Shown in pieces: positions 8,903 through 17,020 of a stretch of DNA of 64,000 nucleotides (position 1 is the first letter of the stretch; the number at the start of each line of letters is the position of its first letter). Source of the stretch: Allonocardiopsis opalescens (GTDB lineage: Bacteria > Actinomycetota > Actinomycetes > Streptosporangiales > Streptosporangiaceae); contig NZ_PVZC01000004.1 of assembly GCF_003002095.1 (NCBI RefSeq), forward strand, positions 434,001 to 498,000, given 5' to 3'. Under the pieces are notes generated by a model. That model did no database searches and was not told where the DNA came from. It saw only the letters and a list, made by a program, of their open reading frames with translations. Position numbers and translations under genes: made by a program.

Positions 8903-8970
8903 GCTCATCGCCGGCGAGGACCCCACGAGCCGCGGCACGAAATGCAGGACGGGGCGTGCCGCAGGGCGGC

Positions 8971-9035
8971 CCCCTCGCCGGCCGGCACCGCGCGGCGGGC
9001 AGCGGCCCGCCGCGTGACCGCCGGCCGGCGAGGGG
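8971..9035 (+). terminator. Very long nested hairpin (terminator)
   Basis: An outer perfect 15-bp stem (8971-8985 with 9021-9035) encloses an inner perfect 10-bp stem (8991-9000 with 9005-9014) closed by an AGCG tetraloop. Small bulges separate the two stems, giving 25 paired bases in all. It lies downstream of the META lipoprotein and just before a decayed gene. Termination of the lipoprotein transcript is the simplest reading. Confidence 0.65.
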
Positions 9036-9078
9036 CCTACCGCCGGCTCATGCGGTGAGGTGGGGCAGGAGCGTCTGA

Positions 9079-9420
9079 TCGGGCTCGGCCGCCGGGCCGT
9101 CTCGTGGCGAGCGCGTCGGCTCGGAACCGTCCGTACTCCTCTCCGGCGACGTCGCGGCGGCGATCGGCGAGTCGACCGCCGGGCCGGGAGGCGAACTCCA
9201 GGCGCACGGCGGCGTCGACCTGGTCCGGTGGCTGCTCGGCGAGCGGCTGCTGGACGGGCTCATCCTCCTCGTCCGCCCCGTGGTCGTCGGCCAGGGCAAG
9301 CGGTTCTTCCCCGAGGCGGGTCCGGACACGGCGCTCGAACCGGTCAAGACGCGAGCCTTCCCGAAGGGCATCGTGCTCCAGGTCCACCGGCCCACCGGGC
9401 GCCCGGAGTACGCGCTCTGA
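9079..9420 (+). pseudogene. Truncated dihydrofolate-reductase-like (RibD C-terminal) remnant
   Basis: Translation in this frame gives the C-terminal half of a DHFR-like protein. Recognisable blocks are SVLLSGDVAAAI, GGELQAHGG, a DLVRWLL helix, LVRPVVVGQGKRFF and the ending VHRPTGRPEYAL. In intact relatives, 90-100 residues precede this region and carry the cofactor-binding start (for example T-L-D-G). Here the frame is closed upstream by a stop at 9076-9078 and contains no ATG or GTG start. The upstream 170 bases encode nothing similar. It is read as a 5'-deleted pseudogene; an intact family member is at 45400-45969. Confidence 0.7.
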
Positions 9421-9441
9421 GCACGCGATGCGGGGCCGGGG

Positions 9442-10059
9442 CTAGGCCAGGGCGTGCAGGCGGGTGAGTGCGCGGCCGACGGCGTCGCGGTTCTTGGCCG
9501 AGGTCATCCAGCGGGGCAGGCGGTCGCCGAGGCTGAGGGTGGCGATGTCGCGGTGGCGGGCGGTCAGGTAGGCGTCGAGGTAGTCGAGGTGGCGGCGGTT
9601 GACCGCCCACAGGACGTGCCCGGCGCACGGGGTCTGCAGCCACAGCGGTAGGCCGAACAGGCGGTCGACCGGGTCGGCGGGGCGGACCACGTTGGACAGG
9701 GCGACGGCGAGGACGGTCGTGCGGTGGCAGCCCGGGCACTCGGCGCGGTGCTCGGCCGGGGCGGCCGAGCGGCGCGGGTACCGGGCCGACCAGGCCAGTT
9801 CGCGGCCGCAGCCGCCGCAGGCGCCGTTGGCGGCGGCGTCGGCGGGGCCGTGGAACCAGTGCGCGCTGGTGCCCTCCCACTCCCCGCAGCACGCGCACCA
9901 CCAGCCGGCCTCGGCGTCGGGATCGACGTGGGAGCGGCCGCAGCCCGTGCAGGCGAAGCGGTCGCCGGCGACCAGGCCGCGCGTGGCGCACCACGGGCAG
10001 CGCACCAGCGCGCCCGAGCGCGGTACGGCCCACAGTTCGGGGATGTGCTCGCGTGGCAT
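9442..10059 (-). CDS. Multi-zinc-ribbon protein of unknown function
   Basis: A 205-residue soluble protein with five CxxC knuckles: CPWC, CTGC, CACC, CGGC and CPGC. They are spaced as at least two zinc ribbons over residues 20-115. The C-terminal part carries the LDYLDAYLTARHRDIATLSLGDRLPRW block and is probably helical. Similar proteins occur in other actinomycetes without an assigned role. Nucleic-acid or protein binding is possible from the fold alone. It is a single gene, with a 382-base gene-free stretch upstream. Confidence 0.6.
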   Translation of the reverse strand: MPREHIPELWAVPRSGALVRCPWCATRGLVAGDRFACTGCGRSHVDPDAEAGWWCACCGEWEGTSAHWFHGPADAAANGACGGCGRELAWSARYPRRSAAPAEHRAECPGCHRTTVLAVALSNVVRPADPVDRLFGLPLWLQTPCAGHVLWAVNRRHLDYLDAYLTARHRDIATLSLGDRLPRWMTSAKNRDAVGRALTRLHALA

Positions 10060-10441
10060 GGCGGCAGGCTAGCGAGAGGACCGCGCCCGGCGCGAACGCG
10101 TTTTCCCGGCGGGGCGCGCTACCGGCCTGACGGGTGACGCCGGTGGGTGGTGGCCGCGGCCGGCTCGGCCGCGTCGGCCGCCGCCTCCCGCGCAGACGTC
10201 GAACCGGACGTCCACAGGCGGCGTCCCACCGGACGGCTTGTCCACAACCGCCCGGTAGGACCCGCGCCGCACACCTCAGGGCGGAAGGATTGTGTGCAGG
10301 GGAGTCCCCCAGGGAGGGCGGGGGACTGGATTCCTGAGGTTCGCCCCCAGCCACCGGGCCGGACCGCGGTGGGCGGCGCCACGTGCCGGGTGCGGACCCC
10401 GGCCGCTGAGGGCGGCCGGGGGCACGGACGGGCCCGCCGCC
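10060..10441. other. Gene-free region with DnaA-box-like repeats
   Basis: No coding sequence is supported in this stretch. It contains a perfect actinobacterial DnaA-box sequence TTGTCCACA (10238-10246) and a partial one, ACGTCCACA (10208-10216), 30 nt apart in the same orientation. Each is associated with a CCGGACG repeat. The right part forms the hairpin listed separately. Two boxes do not make an origin; a DnaA-titration or regulatory site is conceivable. Confidence 0.35.
10273..10340 (-). terminator. Nested hairpin, probable Lrp-gene terminator
   Basis: The outer arms ACCTCAGG (10273-10280) and CCTGAGGT (10333-10340) enclose an inner stem AGTCCCCC (10303-10310) with GGGGGACT (10320-10327) and a 9-nt loop. 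The element lies about 100 nt downstream of the minus-strand Lrp gene. Confidence 0.45.
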
Positions 10442-10915
10442 TCACCGACGCTCGCGGACGGGGGCGACGGCCGGGGCGCGCAGGTGCTCGTAGACGACGC
10501 TGGTCTCCACGTCGGCGACCTCGCGGCGTTCGGTGAGGCGGTCGATGACGAAGGCGTACAGGCCGTCGGTGTCGGGCACGGCGACGTGGATGAGGAAGTC
10601 GCGGGTTCCGGAGGTGACGAAGACGCTCACGGTCTCCGGCAGCCGGGCGACCCACTCGCGGAAGGACTCGATGTTGCCGCGCGACGGCGGACGGATCCGC
10701 ACCGAGATCATCGCCTGCACCTCGCGGCCGAGCGCGGCCAGGTCCACCTCGGCGCGGTAGCCGCGGATGACACCGCGCTCGCGCAGGGCGCGAACCCGCT
10801 CCAGCGAGGTGGACGGCGCGACCCCCGTCTTGGCGGCCAGTTCGCGGTTGGTCTGCCGTGCGTCGTACTGGAGTTCGCGCAGCAGCGCGCGGTCGAGTTC
10901 GTCCAGACGCTCCAT
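10442..10915 (-). CDS. Lrp/AsnC family transcriptional regulator
   Basis: A 157-residue feast/famine regulator. The N-terminal AsnC winged helix spans residues 1-60 (MERLDELDRALLRELQYDARQTNRELAAKTGVAPSTS in outline). The RAM ligand-binding/oligomerisation domain follows at about 70-150, with VFVTSGTRDFLIHVAVPD as its core. The ATG at 10915 is chosen because GGAGGAG precedes it and the helix begins there. The gene is divergent from a DUF2000 gene across about 145 bases, an arrangement typical of an Lrp regulator and its target. The effector is probably an amino acid; which one cannot be told. Confidence 0.88.
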   Translation of the reverse strand: MERLDELDRALLRELQYDARQTNRELAAKTGVAPSTSLERVRALRERGVIRGYRAEVDLAALGREVQAMISVRIRPPSRGNIESFREWVARLPETVSVFVTSGTRDFLIHVAVPDTDGLYAFVIDRLTERREVADVETSVVYEHLRAPAVAPVRERR

Positions 10916-11059
10916 CAGCCCTACTCCTCCGAACAAAATTCGGCACTGATTGTGTCTACCAGTATGTCTGATTAGCATCCAGCGCGGATCCCGTTCTGGG
11001 TGCGACGAAGTCTCGCTCAAGCGGTAGGAGATTCGACACATGGAGGGCTAGTGGACACC

Positions 11060-11578
11060 ATGCGGACCGCACCGCACCCGGCCGACGGAGTGCTCGACGC
11101 GCGCACCGCCGCCCGTTCGATGCCACGGCTGGCGCGCACCGACGTGCGCCCGGACCTGCCGACCCGCGAGGCGCGGCTCAAGTGGGTGATCGTGGTCGAC
11201 CAGGAGTTGCCCGCCGGGCTCGCCGCCAACGCCGCCGTCTGCCTGGGCGCCGCCGCGGGACGCGCGCTGCCCGAGGTGGTCGGCCCCGGCGGACCCGACG
11301 CCTCGGGCTCGCACCACCCCGGCCTGCCGTGGACCGGCTGCGCGATCCTGGCCGCCGACCAGGCGACCGTGCGCGCCATCAGGGAGCGGGCCGCCGCAAA
11401 GGCCGAGCTGCACCTGGTGGCCATGCCCGCCCTCGCACAGGAGTCCCGCGTCTACGACGGCTACCTGGCGGCGCTGGCCGCCACCCCGGAGCCGGAGCTG
11501 CGCTACTACGGCCTCAGCCTGATCGGCGCCCGCAACAAGGTCGACAAGCTGGTCGGCCGACTCCCGCTGCTGCGCTGA
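11060..11578 (+). CDS. DUF2000 family protein
   Basis: A 172-residue protein. The DUF2000 core begins at LKWVIVVDQELPAGLAANAAVCLGAAAG and ends with RYYGLSLIGARNKVDKLVGRLPLL, resembling the peptidyl-tRNA-hydrolase-like fold of this family. No biochemical role is established; DUF2000 genes commonly sit next to Lrp/AsnC regulators, as here. The start is uncertain: GGAGGG lies 12 nt before this ATG and 3 nt before an in-frame GTG at 11051. The 35 residues before the core are absent from most relatives as far as I know. Confidence 0.75.
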   Translation: MRTAPHPADGVLDARTAARSMPRLARTDVRPDLPTREARLKWVIVVDQELPAGLAANAAVCLGAAAGRALPEVVGPGGPDASGSHHPGLPWTGCAILAADQATVRAIRERAAAKAELHLVAMPALAQESRVYDGYLAALAATPEPELRYYGLSLIGARNKVDKLVGRLPLLR

Positions 11579-11802
11579 ACCCCCGTCCCGGCCACCCGGC
11601 CGACGCCGCGAGTACGGTCGGCTCCGGCGCGCGGCGGAGGCGCCGCGTCGGGAATGGCGCACCGCCGGGAAGGCGTCGGCCGCCGCGTCAACGCGGGTGT
11701 CCGGGCACAGCCGCCGGGACGGACGGCGTGTGGGCCGGTCGCCGAAGCCGGTGACGCGGGCGACGCGGGGGGATCCGGGCGACCCGCTCGGCGGGGCGGG
11801 GC

Positions 11803-12279
11803 TCAGTCGATCAGGTAGGCAGCGCGGCCGGTGCTGCGGGCGGTGAGGGCGGCGGCCAGCCGGGGCGCCTGCACGGGGTGCAGCAGGGCGGCGGCCTCCT
11901 GCGGGGTGGCGAAGGCATGGTCGTCCAGTTCCTCGGCCTGGAGGGTGATGGCGGCGCCCGGTGCGACGGTGCCGCCGTCGAAGACGAAGGACACGAACGG
12001 CCGGGGGCGCGCGCCCGCGGGGCCGTTCCAGTGGCAGACCAGCAGCTCGCGCGCCTCGATGGCCAGGCCGACCTCTTCGGCGACCTCGCGCTCGCAGCCG
12101 CGGTGCGGTTCCTCGCCGTGCTCGACCACCCCGCCGGGCAGCGCCCAGTGCTCGCGGTAGTTCGGCTTGACCACCAGCACGCGGCCGTCGCCATCGGTGA
12201 GCAGCGCGGCCGCGGCCAGGTAGGCCGTCGGCAGCTGGGCGAACCACACGTCATCGGGGAGCAGCTTGGGTGCGGCCAT
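11803..12279 (-). CDS. Nudix hydrolase
   Basis: A 158-residue single-domain protein with a complete Nudix box: GGVVEHGEEP followed by REVAEEVGL (about residues 45-67). It therefore has the metal-binding REVAEE helix needed to cleave nucleoside-diphosphate-X substrates. The start MAAPKLLPDDVWFAQLP fits the family. The substrate is unknown; no neighbour narrows it. It is divergent from the DUF952-cupin gene. The 224 bases downstream, before the convergent DUF2000 gene, hold no gene. Confidence 0.85.
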   Translation of the reverse strand: MAAPKLLPDDVWFAQLPTAYLAAAALLTDGDGRVLVVKPNYREHWALPGGVVEHGEEPHRGCEREVAEEVGLAIEARELLVCHWNGPAGARPRPFVSFVFDGGTVAPGAAITLQAEELDDHAFATPQEAAALLHPVQAPRLAAALTARSTGRAAYLID

Positions 12280-12413
12280 GGCACGAATGTACGGCACCCC
12301 GGCGCATGCCGGGGCCGAGCCGGCGGCAACGGAGCGGCCAGGGCAGCGCGGCCGGGACGGCGGTGCGCCGGGGCCGGGCGGCCGGGGTCCGGCGGGTGCG
12401 GGAGACTGGGGGC

Positions 12414-13199
12414 GTGAGCGAACCCGTGCTGCACCTGATCCCCCTGGAGCGGTGGCGCAGCGAGCCCGATATGCCGGTGGTGCCCTCGTCGCTGGACCAT
12501 GAGGGCTTTGTGCACGCGTCGCCCGACGCCGGCACCCTGCTGGCGGTGGCCGACGCCTTCTACCGCGACGCCGACCAGCCGATGGTGGCCCTGCTGATCG
12601 ATCCGGACCGGCTGTCGGCACCGCTGCGCTGGGAGGAGGCCCACGGCGCGCCGCCGCCCGGCGTGTCCGGCGAGGTGCGCTTCCCCCACATCTACGGACC
12701 GGTCGAGCGGTCGGCCGTGGTGGGGGTGCGCTACCTGCGCCGGGATCCGGCCGGGCGCCATGTCGCGCTGGAGGAGCGGACCGGCACGGCCGAGGCGCTG
12801 GACCTGCTGCCGCACCCCGAGGGCGGCTGGTACCGGGAGACCTGGCGGGCACCGGCCGAGTTCGAACCCGACGGCTACCCGGGCAGGCGCGCCAGCGCCA
12901 CCGCCATCTACTTCGCGCTCGCCCCCGGTGAGCGCTCGCGCTGGCACGCGGTGCGCTCCGACGAGCTGTGGCTGTGGCACTCCGGCGGGCCGCTCACCCT
13001 GCTGCTGGGCGGCGACGGCGAGCGCCCCGCCGAGCGGCCCGACAGGGTCGTGCTCGGCACCGGCCTCGCCGCCGGGCAGCGTCCGCAGGCGCTGGTGCCC
13101 GGCGGGGTGTGGCAGGCCGCGGAGGCCGGGGACGCCGAGACGCTGGTCAGCTGCGTGGTCTCGCCGGGATTCGACTTCGCGGACTTCCGGGCGGAGTGA
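12414..13199 (+). CDS. DUF952-cupin (DUF985) fusion protein
   Basis: A 261-residue two-domain protein. Residues 1-110 match DUF952: an N-terminal HLIPLERWRS, then DHEGFVHASPDA, LLIDPDRL and FPHIYGPV. Residues 125-258 match the cupin_5/DUF985 family: LDLLPHPEGGWYRETWRAP, ATAIYFALAPGERSRWH and ELWLWHSGGPL, with histidines suited to a cupin metal site. Neither domain has a firmly known reaction; DUF985 cupins have been linked to sugar isomerisation or epimerisation. The GTG start follows a G-rich stretch and begins exactly at the first domain. The fusion suggests linked chemistry, which is inference. Confidence 0.8.
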   Translation: MSEPVLHLIPLERWRSEPDMPVVPSSLDHEGFVHASPDAGTLLAVADAFYRDADQPMVALLIDPDRLSAPLRWEEAHGAPPPGVSGEVRFPHIYGPVERSAVVGVRYLRRDPAGRHVALEERTGTAEALDLLPHPEGGWYRETWRAPAEFEPDGYPGRRASATAIYFALAPGERSRWHAVRSDELWLWHSGGPLTLLLGGDGERPAERPDRVVLGTGLAAGQRPQALVPGGVWQAAEAGDAETLVSCVVSPGFDFADFRAE

Positions 13200-13210
13200 G
13201 GGGCCCGCGC

Positions 13211-14041
13211 TCAGTCGCCGGTTGCCGCCCGCCGGCCGTCCTCGATACGGCGCCAGGTGGCCACGATGACGATGCACACGGTCACCAGCAGCGCCCAGGC
13301 GCCGAACTTGGCCGGGTGGACCAGGTGCCACATGTCGGCCTGGTGGGGGTACTGCCAGGCGCCGAGCAGGGTGGCGATGTTCTCGGCGATCCACAGGAAG
13401 AAGCCGATCAGCACGAATGACAGCGCCAGCGGCAAGCGGTAGCGCACCGCGCCGACGGTGAAGCCGACCATGGTGCGCCAGGTGACGGCGACCATGAGCA
13501 CCGCGAGCGGCACCCGCATGTCGGGCAGCCAGTGGTGGGTGAGGAAGTTCAGGTAGATCGCGGCGGCGACGACGGCGGTGGCGACCGGGCGGTAGCCGCT
13601 CAGCTCCAGGTCCAGCCGCCGCCACGCCTGGACGGCGTAGCTGCCCACCGCCGCGTACAGGAAGCCGCTGTAGAGCGGTACTCCGGCGATCTTGGTGACG
13701 GCGTCCTCGGGGTAGCTCCAGGAGCCCATGTTCACCTTGACCAGCTCGAAGACCAGTCCGACCAGGTGGAAGCCGGCCACGGCCAGCGCCTCGCGGCCGG
13801 TCTCCAGCCGGGTGGCCCACAGCACGGCGGTCACGGCCAGCCCGTACAGCAGCAGCGCGTCGTAGCGGGCGATCGGCAGCGGCACCACCGAGGACGCGGC
13901 CAGCCCGGCGAAGAGCGCGACCGCGAACAGGCAGCTCAGCGACTGCGCCCAGGCGAAGCGGAGCACCTGGGCGACGGCGAACCAGTCGGCCGTCCGGGCT
14001 CTGCGCCATGGGCGCGCGCCGCCCGCCGCCTCCAGAGCCAT
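13211..14041 (-). CDS. DUF817 family integral membrane protein
   Basis: A 276-residue polytopic protein with about seven to eight hydrophobic segments from residue 20 to 260. The signature blocks are LVFELVKVNMGSWSYPE, GVPLYSGFLYAAVGSYA and FFLWIAENIATLLGAWQYP, all characteristic of DUF817. Function is unknown. The ATG at 14041 has GAGG 6 nt upstream, whereas the GTG four codons earlier does not. It follows the carbonic anhydrase gene on the same strand and ends 12 bases from the convergent cupin gene. Confidence 0.85.
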   Translation of the reverse strand: MALEAAGGARPWRRARTADWFAVAQVLRFAWAQSLSCLFAVALFAGLAASSVVPLPIARYDALLLYGLAVTAVLWATRLETGREALAVAGFHLVGLVFELVKVNMGSWSYPEDAVTKIAGVPLYSGFLYAAVGSYAVQAWRRLDLELSGYRPVATAVVAAAIYLNFLTHHWLPDMRVPLAVLMVAVTWRTMVGFTVGAVRYRLPLALSFVLIGFFLWIAENIATLLGAWQYPHQADMWHLVHPAKFGAWALLVTVCIVIVATWRRIEDGRRAATGD

Positions 14042-14125
14042 CGCACACCTCACCGTCCTGGCCGGTAGAACGGGGTCAAGCGTCCCACAGCGGACAGGAC
14101 GGCGGCGAGGCAGGACCGGAGCCGG

Positions 14126-14842
14126 TCAGCCCTTGGGCGGCAGGTCGGTGTAGACGGCGCGCTCGTGCGGCGGCTGCACCGGGCGGGCGTTGGGCCCGAT
14201 GCGCTTGGCGAAGGCGCCGATCTGCGCCTCGGCGGCGGTGACCGGCTCGGCCAGCACCACCCACCACACGCCCTCGCCGTACTCGCAGGTGGTGAGCGAG
14301 CCCGAGTAGCGGTAGGAGCCGCGCGAGGCCGGCAGCAGCGCGGCGAGGTCGAACAGCGGCACGTGGCGCTGGGCCTCCCCGGGCTCGGGGAAGGCCGCGA
14401 TGACCTGGTCCAGGACGGGGTGCGCCGGGCCGGGCTCCACCAGGACGGCCACCACCATGGCGTCGGAGGGCTCGCCGGTGCGGTGGTACTTCAGGTGCGC
14501 TTCCAGCGGAAACCGGTGCCCGGCGACGGTGTGCTCGGCCGGGGCGTGCCAGTGCACCTCGTCCAGTTCGTAGACCAGGTTGCGGTGCGCGTCGGTGACC
14601 ACGGCGGTCGCGCTGCCGTGCGAGGGGCGCGCGGCGATGTTCTCCTCGTCGTCGCGGTCGCAGCCGGGGGCGTGGGTCGCGGGCCGCACGGTGCCGAGGG
14701 TCAGCGCGCTGGGGCCGAAGGCGAAGGCGATGCCCGGCAGCGAGGGCACGTACTGGGCGCCGGCCGGATCGATGTCGATCGGGCTCTGCCTGCGGCCGGC
14801 GCGATCCGGACGCGGCTCGGTACGGCTGGGACCTAGCGTCAT
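14126..14842 (-). CDS. Alpha-type carbonic anhydrase
   Basis: A 238-residue alpha-carbonic anhydrase, which interconverts CO2 and bicarbonate at a zinc ion. Visible elements are QSPIDI near residue 20, the two zinc histidines in VHWHAPAEH, the third in EAHLKY, and the gatekeeper threonine region SLTTCEYGEGVWWVVL. All three zinc ligands are present. Unusually for bacterial alpha-CAs, the N-terminus (MTLGPSRTEPRPDRAGRRQS) is polar with no signal peptide, so it may be cytosolic unless the start is misplaced. It is divergent from the UbiB-like kinase. Confidence 0.85.
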   Translation of the reverse strand: MTLGPSRTEPRPDRAGRRQSPIDIDPAGAQYVPSLPGIAFAFGPSALTLGTVRPATHAPGCDRDDEENIAARPSHGSATAVVTDAHRNLVYELDEVHWHAPAEHTVAGHRFPLEAHLKYHRTGEPSDAMVVAVLVEPGPAHPVLDQVIAAFPEPGEAQRHVPLFDLAALLPASRGSYRYSGSLTTCEYGEGVWWVVLAEPVTAAEAQIGAFAKRIGPNARPVQPPHERAVYTDLPPKG

Positions 14843-15073
14843 GGGGGACTCTTCGGGCACGGGAGACGGCACGTCAGGCTGCCACCTGCGCCGTCGCAGG
14901 CCGCAGCAGCAGGATGCTGCCACGCGGGGGTGGGGTTCCGGTGGAAGGCCGCGCCGGTGCCCGCGTGACCTGTGCCGCACCGCGGCGCCGCGAAAGGGGC
15001 GCTTCGGGGCGGGCCGGACACCGGGCGGGGGATTCACGGCGGCGCGCGGTCCGTGACAAGATCGCGGACTGCT

Positions 15074-17020
15074 ATGGGATTGCTGGAGAACGTCTACGTC
15101 GCCGCGGCCGGCATGGTCACGGTCATGGTCCTCGCCTGGATCGCCGGGCTGCTGCTCGGTCTGCGGATCAGTCTGCCCAGGGCGGTGCTGGCCGGGCTGT
15201 TCGGCATGGCGACGGGCGGTGTGCTCGCCCAGGCGCTGTGGCCGCCCGGCGAGGTGCCGGCGGAGATCGACTGGCCGTACGGCACCATCGTGACCGGCAC
15301 GACCGTCCTGGGTGCGATGGCCTTCCTGGTCGCCGCCGAGGTGCTGGTCCCCCGGGGCACCCGGCTGCGCCCGGTGGCCCGGGTCAGGGGGCTGGGCGCC
15401 ATGGCCGGCCGTACCCGCCGCTACCTGCAGATCCTGCACATCGTGTTCCGGCACGGCCTGGGCCCCTACCTGTGGGGCCGCCGCGACCCGTCCGACCTCG
15501 CGCAGGGCCGGCGGCGGCTGGCCCGCTCGCTCGGGCGGGCGCTGGAGCGCGGCGGCGTCACCTTCGTCAAGCTGGGCCAGGTGCTGGCCACCCGGCGCGA
15601 CCTGCTGTCGCCGGTCTTCATCGAGGAGCTTGGCCGGCTGCACCACCAGGTCACCCCGGTGCCGTGGGAGCAGCTGGAGCCGCTGGTCGCCGAGGAGCTG
15701 GGCGCGCCCGTCGAGGAGTTCTTCGCCGAGTTCGACCGCGCGCCGCTGGCCTCGGCCTCCATCGCGCAGGTCTACCGGGCCCGGCTGCGCACCGGCGAGC
15801 AGGTCGTGGTCAAGGTGCAGCGGCCCGGCATCGGGCCCGTGGTCCGCCGCGACCTGGACATCGTGCGCCGGCTGGCCGGCACCCTGCACCGGCGGACCGG
15901 CTGGGGGCCGGCGCTGGGCGTGCTCGACCTGGCCGAGGGCTTCGCCGAGGCGCTGCTGGAGGAGCTGGACTTCCGCACCGAGGCGGCGAACATGGCGGCG
16001 GTCGCGGCCGCCGCGTCGGGGCGGGTGCGTGTGCCGCGCGTCCACGACGACCTGTGCACCGCGCGGGTGCTGGTGATGGAGCGGCTGGACGGCACCCCGC
16101 TCAGCGACGAGCGCGCCGTGCGGGACCTGACGGGCGAGGCGCGGGCGGAGCTGGCCACCACCCTGCTGGACTTCGTGCTCGACCAGGTGCTGCTGCACGG
16201 CGTCTTCCACGCCGACCCGCACCCGGGCAACATCTTCGTCCTGGCCGACGGGCGGCCGGGGCTGCTGGACTACGGCTCGGTGGGGCGGCTGGACGCGGCG
16301 CTGCGCGCCGCGCTGCAGCGGGTGCTGCTCGCGGTGGACCGCGGCGACCCCACCGGGCTCACCGACGGCCTGCTCGACCTCAGCCCGCTGCCCGACGAGG
16401 TCGACGAGCGGCGGCTGCGCCGGGCGCTCGGCCAGTTCATGGTGCGCTACCTCAACGGCGGCGCCGGCGCCGACGTGAAGATGTTCACCGACCTGCTGCT
16501 GCTGGTGTCGCGGCACGGTCTGGCCATGCCGCCGGAGATCGCCGCGGTGCTGCGGGCGCTGGCCACCCTGGAGGGGGCGCTCAGCCTGCTGGCGCCCGGC
16601 TTCGACCTGGTGGCGGAGGCCAGGCGCTTCGCGGCCGAGCGGGTCGGCGGCCAGGTCGGGCCCGCGGCGCTGCGGCAGACCGCCACCGAGGAGCTGGTCA
16701 ACCTGCTGCCGACGCTGCGGCGGCTGCCGCGCCGCTGGGACCGGATCTCGGCGGCGCTGGAGAGCGGCCGGCTGAGTGTCGCCGTGCGGCCGCTCGCCGA
16801 CGAGGACGACCGGCGCTTCCTGGCCGGGCTGGTCAACCAGTCGCTGCTCACCCTGATCGCGATCGCGGCCGGGGTGAGCGGGGTGCTGCTGCTCGGCACC
16901 ACCGGCGGGCCCGCCCTCGCCCCGGACCTGACCCTGTTCCAGGCGATGGGCTACAACCTGATGGTCGTCGGCTGCCTGCTGGTGCTGCGGGTGCTGCTGG
17001 TCATCTACCGGCGGCGCTGA
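15074..17020 (+). CDS. ABC1/UbiB-family atypical kinase, membrane-anchored
   Basis: A 648-residue protein. Three hydrophobic segments lie in the first 95 residues and two more at the C-terminus, flanking an ABC1/AarF/UbiB kinase domain (about 125-500). Diagnostic motifs are VKLGQ (165-169), the Ala-rich loop ASASIAQVYRA (226-236), Lys247 in VVVKVQRPG, HGVFHADPHPGNIF in the catalytic loop, and LLDYGSVGRL as the metal-binding DFG equivalent. UbiB proteins are ATPases tied to isoprenoid-quinone or lipid metabolism. The start is uncertain because no clear ribosome site is visible; an in-frame GTG is at 15053. Its 3' end overlaps the convergent GNAT gene by 20 bases. Confidence 0.85.
   Translation: MGLLENVYVAAAGMVTVMVLAWIAGLLLGLRISLPRAVLAGLFGMATGGVLAQALWPPGEVPAEIDWPYGTIVTGTTVLGAMAFLVAAEVLVPRGTRLRPVARVRGLGAMAGRTRRYLQILHIVFRHGLGPYLWGRRDPSDLAQGRRRLARSLGRALERGGVTFVKLGQVLATRRDLLSPVFIEELGRLHHQVTPVPWEQLEPLVAEELGAPVEEFFAEFDRAPLASASIAQVYRARLRTGEQVVVKVQRPGIGPVVRRDLDIVRRLAGTLHRRTGWGPALGVLDLAEGFAEALLEELDFRTEAANMAAVAAAASGRVRVPRVHDDLCTARVLVMERLDGTPLSDERAVRDLTGEARAELATTLLDFVLDQVLLHGVFHADPHPGNIFVLADGRPGLLDYGSVGRLDAALRAALQRVLLAVDRGDPTGLTDGLLDLSPLPDEVDERRLRRALGQFMVRYLNGGAGADVKMFTDLLLLVSRHGLAMPPEIAAVLRALATLEGALSLLAPGFDLVAEARRFAAERVGGQVGPAALRQTATEELVNLLPTLRRLPRRWDRISAALESGRLSVAVRPLADEDDRRFLAGLVNQSLLTLIAIAAGVSGVLLLGTTGGPALAPDLTLFQAMGYNLMVVGCLLVLRVLLVIYRRR

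Noticed and set aside
10205-10250. A chromosomal origin
   Set aside because: Only two DnaA-like boxes, no AT-rich unwinding region and no origin-linked genes.
14126-16516. A 796-codon minus-strand frame including the carbonic anhydrase
   Set aside because: The first 550 codons are antisense to the UbiB-like kinase; the carbonic anhydrase proper begins at 14842.
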